Below, piece after piece: positions 1 through 7,072 of a stretch of DNA of 22,135 nt. Source of the DNA: Thermoproteales archaeon (GTDB taxonomy: Archaea > Thermoproteota > Thermoprotei > Thermoproteales > Thermocladiaceae); the NCBI GenBank assembly GCA_027068725.1, contig JAMOMD010000459.1:1-22135 (forward strand). The letters are read 5' to 3'. Each line of letters starts with the position of its first letter. Within the stretch, counting starts at the first letter, position 1. The position numbers were made by a program, and so were the translations under genes. The notes beneath the pieces are model-generated. The model saw only the letters and a list, made by a program, of their open reading frames with translations, made no database searches and was not told the origin of the DNA.

Positions 1-1414
1 AATACTGGCTATAGTATTCTACGATCTTTCCTGTCTGTATGTTCCACATTCCTACTAGCTTCCATGTGCATCCTCCTGGTGTTGGTATTACTGCGTAGAT
101 GTTGTAGTTTGCACCCATTCTGTCGTGGTCTGCGTCTAGCTTTATTATTCCTGTCAGTGCTCCCTTACCCCATAGTGATCCTGTTACCCACGGTCCTACT
201 AGGTTGCCCTTCTTTGTTGGTATTGGCTTGCCCTCACTGTAGTATAGTGCAACTTCTGGTAGTATCTTGTTGATGTACGTTGTGTTCAGTGTTCCGAGAT
301 CTAGGTATGATTTCAGTGCTGCAAGTGCTGCAACCCATACCGCGTCATACTCTATTGATGCGTACTCCCATGTTCCTATGACTCCTGGATGCTCCTTCTG
401 TACTCTCTCCTTTAGCCAGAGCATTCTCTTCTCTGGTAGACCTACGACTGTTGATAGTAGTCTAACCTTGACTGCTACTGGACATACGTGGAGTACTGCT
501 GGGCTTCCTGCAAAGCCGTCACAGCCTAGCCATAGTACCTTCATCAGGTCTGCGTACTGTGATGCTGTTGATAGGATGTATGCTATCTCGTCAAACGTTA
601 TTGCCTCGACAGCGATGTGGTCGTATCCGTACTCTGAGGCGAATCTGCTTACACAGGACGCGAGCTTTGATACATAGCTTGCGTATGTGCTTGCTGTTGT
701 TGGGTACTCAATAGCGTAGTACTTTATGCCGTACTTCTCTAGGTTCATTGTCAGGTACTTCTCTAGACCCTGACCCCACGTGTCACCTCTGTAAATTATG
801 CACACTGCCTTGATTCCTAGATCCTTGATTATTGTTGCTAGTGCCTTGCTCTGCCACATGTCAGGTGGAGCAAATCTGAACACGTATGGCTTAGGCTTGT
901 GTAGTGACATTGCTGTGGAGGACTGTGATATTACGATGATGTGGTTCTCCTCAGCTAGTGTGTAGATTGCTGATAGTGCTAGGCTGCTCATTGGTCCGAT
1001 GATTATCTTGACTCCCATGCTCTTGAGTGCCTCAAATCCGCTAATTGCGCCCTGTCTCGAGGTCTTTGTGTCCTCGAAGACTGGTCTGAACCTGTATGGC
1101 AGTCCTGCTGTTCTTAGCCAGTTGTTTATGTCATTTATGGCCATCTCTGCGACGTACTTGTTAAGGATACCGTCACTTGATAGACTACCTGAGAGTGGTA
1201 GTAAGAAGCCTATCGTTATTACGGTAACTTTCTGAGCAGGCTTCTTTGCTGGCGGCTTAGTTGTCTGCGTGACATTTGCTGAAGGGGCTGAGGGGGCGGA
1301 TGGCTTAGTTGCCGTGGTCGTCTTCTTTGGTAGTGCAAGTATCGCTGCAGCGCATATGACAATTATGGCTATCACTACGCCTGCTATGATCGCTCCTGCC
1401 TTTTTGCTGACCAT
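1..1414 (-). CDS. livK: Branched-chain amino acid-type ABC transporter substrate-binding protein (3' end cut by window edge)
   Basis: This reading frame stays open on the minus strand from ATG at 1414 to the window edge (471 codons, no stop seen), so the C-terminus is missing but the protein is probably nearly complete. The N-terminus is a short basic stretch, a hydrophobic segment at about residues 7-28 containing VICAAAIL, and a Thr/Pro/Lys/Ala-rich stalk to about residue 60. This suits a membrane-anchored extracytoplasmic binding protein. The mature part begins IGFLLPLSGSL and later has GPMSSLALSAIYT and VISQSSTAM, typical of the type I periplasmic-binding-protein fold of the LivK/amide family. 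It is divergent from livH and livM, its probable permease partners. The ligand cannot be read from sequence: amino acid, amide or urea are all possible. Confidence 0.85.
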   Translation of the reverse strand, partial: MVSKKAGAIIAGVVIAIIVICAAAILALPKKTTTATKPSAPSAPSANVTQTTKPPAKKPAQKVTVITIGFLLPLSGSLSSDGILNKYVAEMAINDINNWLRTAGLPYRFRPVFEDTKTSRQGAISGFEALKSMGVKIIIGPMSSLALSAIYTLAEENHIIVISQSSTAMSLHKPKPYVFRFAPPDMWQSKALATIIKDLGIKAVCIIYRGDTWGQGLEKYLTMNLEKYGIKYYAIEYPTTASTYASYVSKLASCVSRFASEYGYDHIAVEAITFDEIAYILSTASQYADLMKVLWLGCDGFAGSPAVLHVCPVAVKVRLLSTVVGLPEKRMLWLKERVQKEHPGVIGTWEYASIEYDAVWVAALAALKSYLDLGTLNTTYINKILPEVALYYSEGKPIPTKKGNLVGPWVTGSLWGKGALTGIIKLDADHDRMGANYNIYAVIPTPGGCTWKLVGMWNIQTGKIVEYYSQY

Positions 1415-1443
1415 GTTCCCCACTTCTCGGCAATGGGGAAAGG

Positions 1444-1449
1444 TTTAAA
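1444..1449 (-). promoter_or_regulatory. TATA box for livK-type gene
   Basis: TTTAAA is centred about 32 bases upstream of the ATG at 1414. The usual archaeal spacing of 26-27 bases places transcription start near 1420, giving a leader of about 6 bases. No clear Shine-Dalgarno site precedes the ATG. Confidence 0.55.
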
Positions 1450-1552
1450 CGATTATCGTTAGATTGTTGACGGACAAGTGCGTTATTAGACACATATGTT
1501 CAGTGCGCACCATGACGAGAGCGAGATACTGGATAGAGTACATTAGTGAATA

Positions 1553-1563
1553 ATATTTAAAAG
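1553..1563 (+). promoter_or_regulatory. TATA box for livH-livM
   Basis: ATATTTAAAAG lies about 32 bases before the GTG at 1590. The predicted transcription start near 1585 leaves a leader of only about 5 bases. With the opposing box at 1444 it forms a divergent promoter in the 175-base gap between 1415 and 1589, which otherwise shows no feature I can support. Confidence 0.6.
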
Positions 1564-1589
1564 CAGGGCGCAAAGCCACGTTAAAAATT

Positions 1590-2525
1590 GTGGTAAGTCC
1601 CTTCATTGTTCAAGCAATAAGCTATGCTAACATAGTCACTTTGCTCACTCTTAGCCTAACGCTGACCTACCTGACGACTAAGGTTCCAAACTTCATGCAG
1701 GGCACTTACGCGATGGTTGGAGTCTACGTTGCTGCAGTAATCATAACGATGCTGAGCAGCAAGTTTCCCTACTACATTGTCATGCCTCTAGCATTCGTGT
1801 GTGCAAGTCTTGTTGGTGCAGTTGTAGGCATTGCAACCTACTACATAATAATAAAGCCACTGATCGTGCGTGGCGCATCGACGCTCATGTTAATGATTGC
1901 AACATTCACAGGAGACTTCATACTATGTGGAATACTGTACGTTCTCGCTGACATTCTCGTGAACTACAATGTTCCTTACATGATTGGTCTCGCATTCACT
2001 AATTACTCACTCATGCTTGGACAATCGATGCCTCTCATACTATCGCTGCTCTCGGTAATAGCACTGTATGTGATACTGTACATAATACTATATCACACAA
2101 AGTTTGGAGTATCAGTAAGAGCAGCAGTAGAGAACCCAGCACTTGCTCAGACCATAGGTGTGAACCTTGAGAGAGTTAGACTGTTCTCCTGGATTCTCTC
2201 TGGCATGGTGTCAGCATATGCAGGTGTCATATGGCCCTTCATTCCTGGCGTAGGAATATCAAGCCCAACGTACGGCTCCATGCAGCTACCACTAATCTTC
2301 GCAGCATTCATAATTGGAGGAATTGAAAGCCTCGTAGGGTCAGTAATAGGTGGCTACATAGTTGGCATATCTCAGACTCTGCTCACTGTACTTACAGGAC
2401 AGACAGTGTATGGCTTCGTATTTCCACTAGCAGTTATGACAGTGCTGTTACTAGTATGTCCAAGAGGCATAGGTGAACTAATTGAAACACTGATAATCTC
2501 TAGAAGATCCCTGAAGAAGGTGTGA
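1590..2525 (+). CDS. livH: Branched-chain amino acid-type ABC transporter permease LivH
   Basis: This 311-residue polytopic membrane protein has about eight hydrophobic segments, close to the usual LivH length. Family marks are VPNFMQGTYAMVGVYV near the N-terminus, the coupling-loop region AAVENPALAQTIGVN followed by a run of membrane segments, and AAFIIGGIESLVGSVIGGY near the C-terminus. It should form the membrane channel with LivM. The start is GTG at 1590, supported by the TATA box 32 bases upstream and by no better in-frame start. The stop overlaps the LivM start by 4 bases (GTGA), so the two are translationally coupled. No ATPase gene follows, so LivG and LivF must be encoded elsewhere, perhaps left of the window. 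Confidence 0.9.
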   Translation: MVSPFIVQAISYANIVTLLTLSLTLTYLTTKVPNFMQGTYAMVGVYVAAVIITMLSSKFPYYIVMPLAFVCASLVGAVVGIATYYIIIKPLIVRGASTLMLMIATFTGDFILCGILYVLADILVNYNVPYMIGLAFTNYSLMLGQSMPLILSLLSVIALYVILYIILYHTKFGVSVRAAVENPALAQTIGVNLERVRLFSWILSGMVSAYAGVIWPFIPGVGISSPTYGSMQLPLIFAAFIIGGIESLVGSVIGGYIVGISQTLLTVLTGQTVYGFVFPLAVMTVLLLVCPRGIGELIETLIISRRSLKKV

Positions 2526-3520
2526 CCATGGCAAGCATAATACCGTTCCTAGAGTACTTATCCATAATATTTGGAATATACCTGCTAGTATCTATTGGTC
2601 TCAACATCGAGGTTGGCTACGCTGGAATACCTGACTTTGGTAAAGCACTATCCTTCGGCATTGGCATGCTCGCAGTCTACCCAATATTCTACAAGTTCCT
2701 AGGACCAGCAAGTACAAATCCTGTAACTTCCATAATGATGCTAATAGCAATACTCGTAGTTAGCTTCCTCATAGGCTTCTTAGTCGGCTTCGTAGTTACA
2801 GTACCAGCAGTAAGATTACGCGAGGACTACCTAGCCATGTACCTGCTTGGCGTTGCTGTGATCGTAATATGGATACTCCACTACAATGTGTTCGTATGTC
2901 CAGCAACAGGTAACTACTTCATAACAATTCCAAACCTGTTTGCGTGGGCTGGCTCAGCAGTTGATAAAGCATGGGCCCTAACCGTAATAATAGTCGCAAT
3001 AGCAACACTGCTAATCTGCCAGAAACTATGCTCCTCACCATTTGGCAGAATTCTGAAAGCTATAAGAGAGAACGAGATGGTCGTCGAGACCTACGGAAGA
3101 AACGTCATATTATTCAAACTTATAGCAATGGGAATCGGATCAGGAATAACTGCAATGGCAGGGGCACTCTACGTTCTCTGGCAGTCCTGCGTATCTATAG
3201 GCGTGAACGCACAGCTATACTGGACATTCATACCATGGTTAATAATACTACTTGGAGGATTAGGAAACCTATACGGCACATTAATAGGATCATTCATATT
3301 TGCACTACTAGACTGCACACTAAGAACATACCTAAACACATTCACATTACCATTCGGAATACCTGTATCACACGTATTACTATGGATAGGATTCGGCGTA
3401 ACAATGCTAATAATACTAATATTCAGACCAGAAGGAGTAATACCAGAGAAGCCAATATTCACAAAACCAATAAGAAAACTAAAAGCACTCAAAAAACAGA
3501 AAGAATCTCAGAAGCAATAA
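2522..3520 (+). CDS. livM: Branched-chain amino acid-type ABC transporter permease LivM
   Basis: This 332-residue polytopic membrane protein is the second permease of the importer. Diagnostic stretches are VSIGLNIEVGYAGIPDFGKA near the N-terminus (family LNLxxGYxGxxxxG), AVRLREDYLAMYLLGVA, the coupling-loop region GRILKAIRENEMVVETYGRN, and IILLGGLGNLYGTLIGSF. It ends in a lysine-rich cytoplasmic tail. The start is GTG at 2522, overlapping the livH stop by 4 bases and preceded by GAAGG; an in-frame ATG at 2528 is an alternative. The last 300 bases are very rich in A-ending codons and poor in G, which opens a long spurious frame beside it. The gene is followed by a convergent tRNA gene. Confidence 0.9.
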   Translation: MTMASIIPFLEYLSIIFGIYLLVSIGLNIEVGYAGIPDFGKALSFGIGMLAVYPIFYKFLGPASTNPVTSIMMLIAILVVSFLIGFLVGFVVTVPAVRLREDYLAMYLLGVAVIVIWILHYNVFVCPATGNYFITIPNLFAWAGSAVDKAWALTVIIVAIATLLICQKLCSSPFGRILKAIRENEMVVETYGRNVILFKLIAMGIGSGITAMAGALYVLWQSCVSIGVNAQLYWTFIPWLIILLGGLGNLYGTLIGSFIFALLDCTLRTYLNTFTLPFGIPVSHVLLWIGFGVTMLIILIFRPEGVIPEKPIFTKPIRKLKALKKQKESQKQ

Positions 3521-3621
3521 CATTTAATCTATCGAATCTTTCTCTAACTATTTCCGAATTTGAAATAACTTAGTGGGAGAAAAATTCAGAATAGAGATCT
3601 AAATCATTTAGTGTCCTTTGG

Positions 3622-3696
3622 AGCCCCGGCCGGGATTTGAACCCGGGACCTGCCGCTTACGAGGCGGCCGCTCTGACCGGGCTGAGCTACCGGGGC
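3622..3696 (-). tRNA. tRNA-Thr (anticodon CGT)
   Basis: The reverse complement folds into a complete 75-base cloverleaf without intron. Acceptor GCCCCGG pairs with CCGGGGC, then TA, the D stem GCTC/GAGC, the anticodon stem GCCGC/GCGGC, the loop CTCGTAA (anticodon CGT, reads ACG), variable AGGTC, and T stem CCGGG/CCCGG with loop TTCAAAT. The discriminator base is T, as is usual for archaeal threonine tRNAs, and CCA is encoded (3619-3621). It is divergent from the tRNA-Arg gene with 103 bases between them. A TTTTTAACT stretch near 3726-3735 could supply its promoter on the minus strand. Confidence 0.97.
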
Positions 3697-3755
3697 TGCT
3701 TCTCGCACGCCTCTTAAGTATAGGACTTTTTAACTCTTACTCTCGCAGAGAAATG

Positions 3756-3763
3756 TTTATTAA
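3756..3763 (+). promoter_or_regulatory. TATA box for tRNA-Arg
   Basis: TTTATTAA lies 37-44 bases before the mature 5' end at 3800, predicting transcription start near 3786 and a short 5' leader for RNase P to remove. Confidence 0.5.
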
Positions 3764-3799
3764 GGCTTTGTGTGGGCTGTTGTTTCGAGGGTCGGCTGC

Positions 3800-3893
3800 G
3801 GCCCCGTAGCTCAGCCTGGATAGAGCGGCGGCCTCCTACCTCCGTCTGGAGGGAGATAGCCGTAGGTCCCGGGTTCAAATCCCGGCGGGGCCG
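3800..3893 (+). tRNA. tRNA-Arg (anticodon CCT), intron-containing
   Basis: The exons fold into a 75-base cloverleaf: acceptor GGCCCCG/CGGGGCC, D stem GCTC/GAGC, anticodon stem GCGGC/GCCGT with a closing G-T pair, loop CTCCTAA, variable AGGTC, and T arm identical to the tRNA-Thr nearby. The anticodon is CCT, reading the arginine codon AGG. The discriminator is G and CCA is encoded at 3894-3896. A 19-base intron interrupts the loop after base 37 (3839-3857). Removing it leaves the normal 7-base loop. Downstream (3897-4001) is an A-rich stretch with nothing I can assign. Confidence 0.96.
3839..3857 (+). other. tRNA-Arg intron at canonical position 37/38 with bulge-helix-bulge splice site
   Basis: The 19-base intron fits a textbook bulge-helix-bulge motif. 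Anticodon-loop bases 32-35 (CTCC) pair with GGAG near the intron 3' end, forming the 4-base-pair central helix. The 3-base bulges are TAC (cut TA/C) and ATA (cut AT/A). An inner helix CTCC/GGAG is closed by the loop GTCT. The outer helix is the anticodon stem. Both exon junctions therefore follow from structure alone and should be cut by the archaeal splicing endonuclease. Confidence 0.9.
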
Positions 3894-4001
3894 CCAGGCA
3901 AAAACAAAAAACAGGGTTCATTATAATCAAATTCCTAATTAGGTAATCTGAAAAAGTTTTTCGACTCATTCTAATATTTAGGAAGACACTGTCAAGACTA
4001 G

Positions 4002-4781
4002 TTATTCTAATCCAAGGAACTTTCTCAGACTTTCTGTTCTCGGTTTTTCTAATACTTCATCTGCATATCCTGCCTCAATTACTCTTCCATTTTCGAAAAA
4101 TATTACATATTCTGCGAGCCTCTTTGCCTGTTCTATCGAATGCGTTACAAAGACTATGGATACTCTGTCTTTTAGTTTCATTATCGTTGATTCTATTATT
4201 CTAGTTGACTCAGGATCTAGATGCGATGTTGGCTCGTCGAGTAGCAGAACTTCAGGATCGAGTGCGAGTGCACGAGCTATTGCAAGTCTCTGAATTTGGC
4301 CTCCTGATAGGCTTGATGCGGGCATGTGTAGTCTATCTTTTACTTCTTCCCACAAGTTTGCTAGCTTTAATGCTTCCTCAACTTTTTGTTGAATTTTCTT
4401 TTTATCTGAAATCTTTTTCACAGACTTTAGAAAGTATGCTATATTGTCGTATATCGACATTGGCAGCGCTATTGGTCGTTGAAGCACCATTACTACTCTT
4501 GATCGAAGGTTCTGCGCATCCATTCTGAATATGTCCTGATCTCTTAGGTAAACCTCTCCGTTAACTACGGCTCTATAAATCTCAATAACTCTGTTAAGAA
4601 CTCTCAGGAATGTTGATTTTCCTGAACCTGATCTACCCATTATGACTGTCAGCGTTCTCTCTGGTATGTCTACGCTTACGTCTTTGAGTACATGTATGAG
4701 GTTTCTGCCCTGTCTATACCAGACGTTCAGTTTACGTATCCTAAAGAGCGGTTTCGCCACGTTTCCGCAAGCTTTGTTCAT
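4002..4781 (-). CDS. pstB: Phosphate ABC transporter ATPase PstB
   Basis: This 259-residue ABC ATPase drives phosphate import by the PstC-PstA channel. The Walker A motif is GRSGSGKS (residues 49-56), the Q-loop glutamine is Q101, the signature is LSGGQIQR (158-165), Walker B is VLLLDEP with catalytic E183, and the H-loop histidine is H214. LNRVIEIYRAVVNGEV after Walker A and LPMSIYDNIA after the Q-loop are typical of PstB rather than other importer ATPases. It is transcribed away from pstS-pstC-pstA; in many genomes pstB follows pstA. The divergent intergenic region carries TATATAG repeats that could regulate both directions. Confidence 0.9.
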   Translation of the reverse strand: MNKACGNVAKPLFRIRKLNVWYRQGRNLIHVLKDVSVDIPERTLTVIMGRSGSGKSTFLRVLNRVIEIYRAVVNGEVYLRDQDIFRMDAQNLRSRVVMVLQRPIALPMSIYDNIAYFLKSVKKISDKKKIQQKVEEALKLANLWEEVKDRLHMPASSLSGGQIQRLAIARALALDPEVLLLDEPTSHLDPESTRIIESTIMKLKDRVSIVFVTHSIEQAKRLAEYVIFFENGRVIEAGYADEVLEKPRTESLRKFLGLE

Positions 4782-4816
4782 CTTTTAAGATTAACTAAAC
4801 ATAGAGTAACGTGCCA

Positions 4817-4860
4817 TATATAGCCTATATAGACTTGCATGTGAAAATATATAGACAAGC
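4817..4860. repeat. TATATAG-type repeats in the divergent pstB/pstS promoter
   Basis: TATATAG occurs three times, at 4817-4823, 4826-4832 and 4848-4854. The last two extend to a longer direct repeat of the form TATATAGACWWGC (4826-4838 and 4848-4860), with starts 22 bases apart, about two helical turns. The middle copy lies in the palindrome CTATATAG. The block is 36-79 bases upstream of the pstB ATG and 80-123 bases upstream of the pstS ATG. It could combine the pstB TATA element with a phosphate-responsive operator. No regulator is visible in this window. Confidence 0.5.
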
Positions 4861-4909
4861 GATCGAAATAAAACACCTATAGGAATGTTGGTACAGTGAC
4901 AGCGTGATA

Positions 4910-4917
4910 CTTAAATT
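4910..4917 (+). promoter_or_regulatory. TATA box for pstS-pstC-pstA
   Basis: CTTAAATT is centred 26-27 bases upstream of the ATG at 4940, so the predicted transcription start coincides with that ATG and the mRNA would be leaderless. This decides against the in-frame TTG at 4931, which would lie upstream of the transcript. Confidence 0.55.
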
Positions 4918-4939
4918 ATGACTTCAGCTATTGAGCGCG

Positions 4940-6172
4940 ATGAGCAGGAAGATCGTTATCTCTATAGCAATAGTCATCATAGCCGTAATATGCGCTGCTG
5001 CAGCAGTACTACTTCACACACCCTCAACTTCGAGACCGACAGGTGCAAAGACTAACGTCACAACTACCACAACTGCAACTACCAAGAGTACGGTAATACT
5101 AAACATTGGAGGTGCAACATTTCCTGCAATTCAGTTCTTGTCTGAGTGGATACCTAAGTTCAGGCAGAAGTATCATATAGAGGTCGAGTACTCGCAGGTT
5201 GGCAGTGGTGCAGGAATTGCAGGCTTCTTGAGTGGACTATACGACATTGCTCTACACGATCCACCAATGCCAAGTTACGATTGGGAGAAAGCAGTCCAGG
5301 AGTACGGTCCCATTCTCGAGTGTCCTGACGTTGTTGGCTCAGTAGCCATAATATACAACATACCAGGGCTGAGAGGAACCCTAAATCTCACAGGTCCGCT
5401 TCTGGCAGATATATTTCTAGGAAAAATAACTAACTGGTGTAACAGGAAGATACTCAAGTACAATCCAGGACTAGTTCCAATATGCGAGAAGAATAATTTC
5501 AATATTCCAATAAGAGTAGTCGTACGTGCAGAAGCAAGTGGCACAACTTACATATTCACAACGTATCTTAGCTTAGTATCAAAGGACTTTAACGAAACTA
5601 TAGGACCAAGCTTCTTACCTGACTGGGAGAGTGCTTGGATGAAGTATGCTCATACGATAATTGGAGAGAAGGCAAAGAGAAATGCAGGTGTTGCATTAAC
5701 AGTCATGCAGACAAAATGGTCGATAGGCTATGTCGAGTGGTCGTATGCTGTGAATAAGCATCTACCTGTTGCAGCTCTACAGAATCCACTTGGCCAGTTT
5801 GTGAAGCCTACAGCTGAGACAATAATGAACGCTCTTGAGGGTGCGATAAAGATGGGTGTACTGAAGAAGTTTAATCCACTTGCAGATCTTGCAAAGCTGG
5901 GCGTTGTGAAGTACTTCCTGAATGTTCCTGCAAAGGATGCCTATCCCATAGTCTCGTTCTCGTTCCTGACAGTGAGATTGCACTATCCAAGGTCTGAGCT
6001 GAGTAAGGCACTTGCAATATACTACTTCCTGAAGTTCATATGGATAGAGGATCCACACTACGTGAAGGGATACCTACCTGTGCCTAAAGAGATAAGAGAA
6101 CTATGCTTTAACGCGCTGAGACAGCACATGATGGTGGGTAATGAGCCAATAACAAAATTTGCAAAGAACTAA
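4940..6172 (+). CDS. pstS: Phosphate ABC transporter substrate-binding protein PstS
   Basis: This 410-residue protein binds phosphate outside the membrane and delivers it to PstC/PstA. The N-terminus is a basic stretch, a hydrophobic anchor at about residues 5-25 (with VICAAAAVLL) and a Thr-rich stalk at about 38-51. The binding core follows: GATFP (T60, F61), GSG (S89) and HDPPM (D107), matching the phosphate-contacting T10, F11, S38 and D56 of E. coli PstS, then RAEASGTT (R196, S200, G201, T202), matching R135 and S139-T141. E198 takes the place of D137. ATG 4940 is preferred because the TATA box puts transcription start there; TTG 4931 would add three residues. It is longer than bacterial PstS, partly because of anchor and stalk. 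Confidence 0.93.
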   Translation: MSRKIVISIAIVIIAVICAAAAVLLHTPSTSRPTGAKTNVTTTTTATTKSTVILNIGGATFPAIQFLSEWIPKFRQKYHIEVEYSQVGSGAGIAGFLSGLYDIALHDPPMPSYDWEKAVQEYGPILECPDVVGSVAIIYNIPGLRGTLNLTGPLLADIFLGKITNWCNRKILKYNPGLVPICEKNNFNIPIRVVVRAEASGTTYIFTTYLSLVSKDFNETIGPSFLPDWESAWMKYAHTIIGEKAKRNAGVALTVMQTKWSIGYVEWSYAVNKHLPVAALQNPLGQFVKPTAETIMNALEGAIKMGVLKKFNPLADLAKLGVVKYFLNVPAKDAYPIVSFSFLTVRLHYPRSELSKALAIYYFLKFIWIEDPHYVKGYLPVPKEIRELCFNALRQHMMVGNEPITKFAKN

Positions 6173-6214
6173 AAGTATCACTGAAAAACCTCGTACATTA
6201 CGAAGAAGGTCGTC

Positions 6215-7072
6215 ATGAAAACAAGGCTCGCATCATTTCTCTTAACAATTCCCGCACTAGTCTCTCTTGGTCTAGTACTCTACTTTTTGCTAACTCTCGT
6301 AGTGTACTCTATACCAGCCTTTGCCACAGGAAGTGTCATAACGTACCCACCATCTCTACCCTCTATCTATGGCTCAATCGTGATCTCGGTCATTGCAGTG
6401 ATACTAGCAGCAATATTCTCGATATCTCTTGCAATTGTCATAAACGAGTTCCTTCCCCCTGTGCTAGATGACATAGTATCTACACTGATAGACATGATGG
6501 CTGCGTTTCCAACAGTGATATTTGGTCTATGGGGACTTCTCGTGTTCTCACCATACTTCAGGAAATACGTGGAGTACCCACTCTACAAGTACCTAGGCTT
6601 TCTACCACCTTTCTCCTACCCGCCAGTAGAGCCTAAATCTGCTCTACTGACAGGCGTCGTGCTAGGCATTATGGTGACACCATTTGCGACAGCCGTAATA
6701 AGAGAAGCCTACAGGGCAGTGCCGATCGAGATTAGAGAGACTGTGTTATCTCTAGGTGGAGGAAAGTGGGAGATTGTTAAGATAACGCTATCCTACATTA
6801 AAGAAGCAATAATAGGCGGATTAACGCTAAGCTTCGGAAAAGCAATAGGTGAGACAGCTGCTGTAGCTATACTGATAGGCGGTGTAAGCTGGTTCTGTCC
6901 ACTAACAGCGCCCTGTAATGCTATTCCTGCACTAATTGCAAATCGCATACAGTATGCAATGATGAAACCTGAGCTTATTCATGTATTTGCTGCACTTGCA
7001 CTGATATTGTTTGCACTTGGAAGCGGACTTCTATTTATTGTTAAAAAGATAATTAGAGGAGCGAGAATATGA
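6215..7072 (+). CDS. pstC: Phosphate ABC transporter permease PstC
   Basis: This 285-residue membrane protein has about six hydrophobic segments and forms half of the phosphate channel. The conserved ATPase-contact loop is seen as REAYRAVPIEIRETVLSLGG followed by GKWEIVKITL, then LSFGKAIGETAAV, a typical PstC/PstA signature. AAFPTVIFGLWGLLVF is a further PstC-like stretch. The ATG at 6215 lies 42 bases after pstS and is preceded by GAAGG. It overlaps pstA by 4 bases (ATGA), so the two permeases are probably made in step. It is shorter at the N-terminus than many bacterial PstC proteins. Confidence 0.93.
   Translation: MKTRLASFLLTIPALVSLGLVLYFLLTLVVYSIPAFATGSVITYPPSLPSIYGSIVISVIAVILAAIFSISLAIVINEFLPPVLDDIVSTLIDMMAAFPTVIFGLWGLLVFSPYFRKYVEYPLYKYLGFLPPFSYPPVEPKSALLTGVVLGIMVTPFATAVIREAYRAVPIEIRETVLSLGGGKWEIVKITLSYIKEAIIGGLTLSFGKAIGETAAVAILIGGVSWFCPLTAPCNAIPALIANRIQYAMMKPELIHVFAALALILFALGSGLLFIVKKIIRGARI

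Noticed and set aside
64..1235. Several plus-strand open frames opposite the livK-type gene
   Set aside because: They are shadows of the minus-strand binding-protein gene, which matches a known fold throughout.
2971..3573. A 200-codon open frame overlapping livM in another plus-strand frame, plus a 107-codon frame on the opposite strand (3169-3492)
   Set aside because: The predicted proteins are low-complexity in Arg, Asn, Ile and Thr and result from the A-rich codon use at the livM 3' end; livM itself has clear family motifs across the same bases.
3540..3618. Possible second C/D box RNA on the minus strand after tRNA-Thr
   Set aside because: There is a CTGA and an ATGATTT, but no proper box C and no D'/C' pair with 12-base spacing.
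4931..4939. TTG start for pstS
   Set aside because: It lies upstream of the transcription start predicted from the TATA box at 4910-4917; ATG 4940 fits better.
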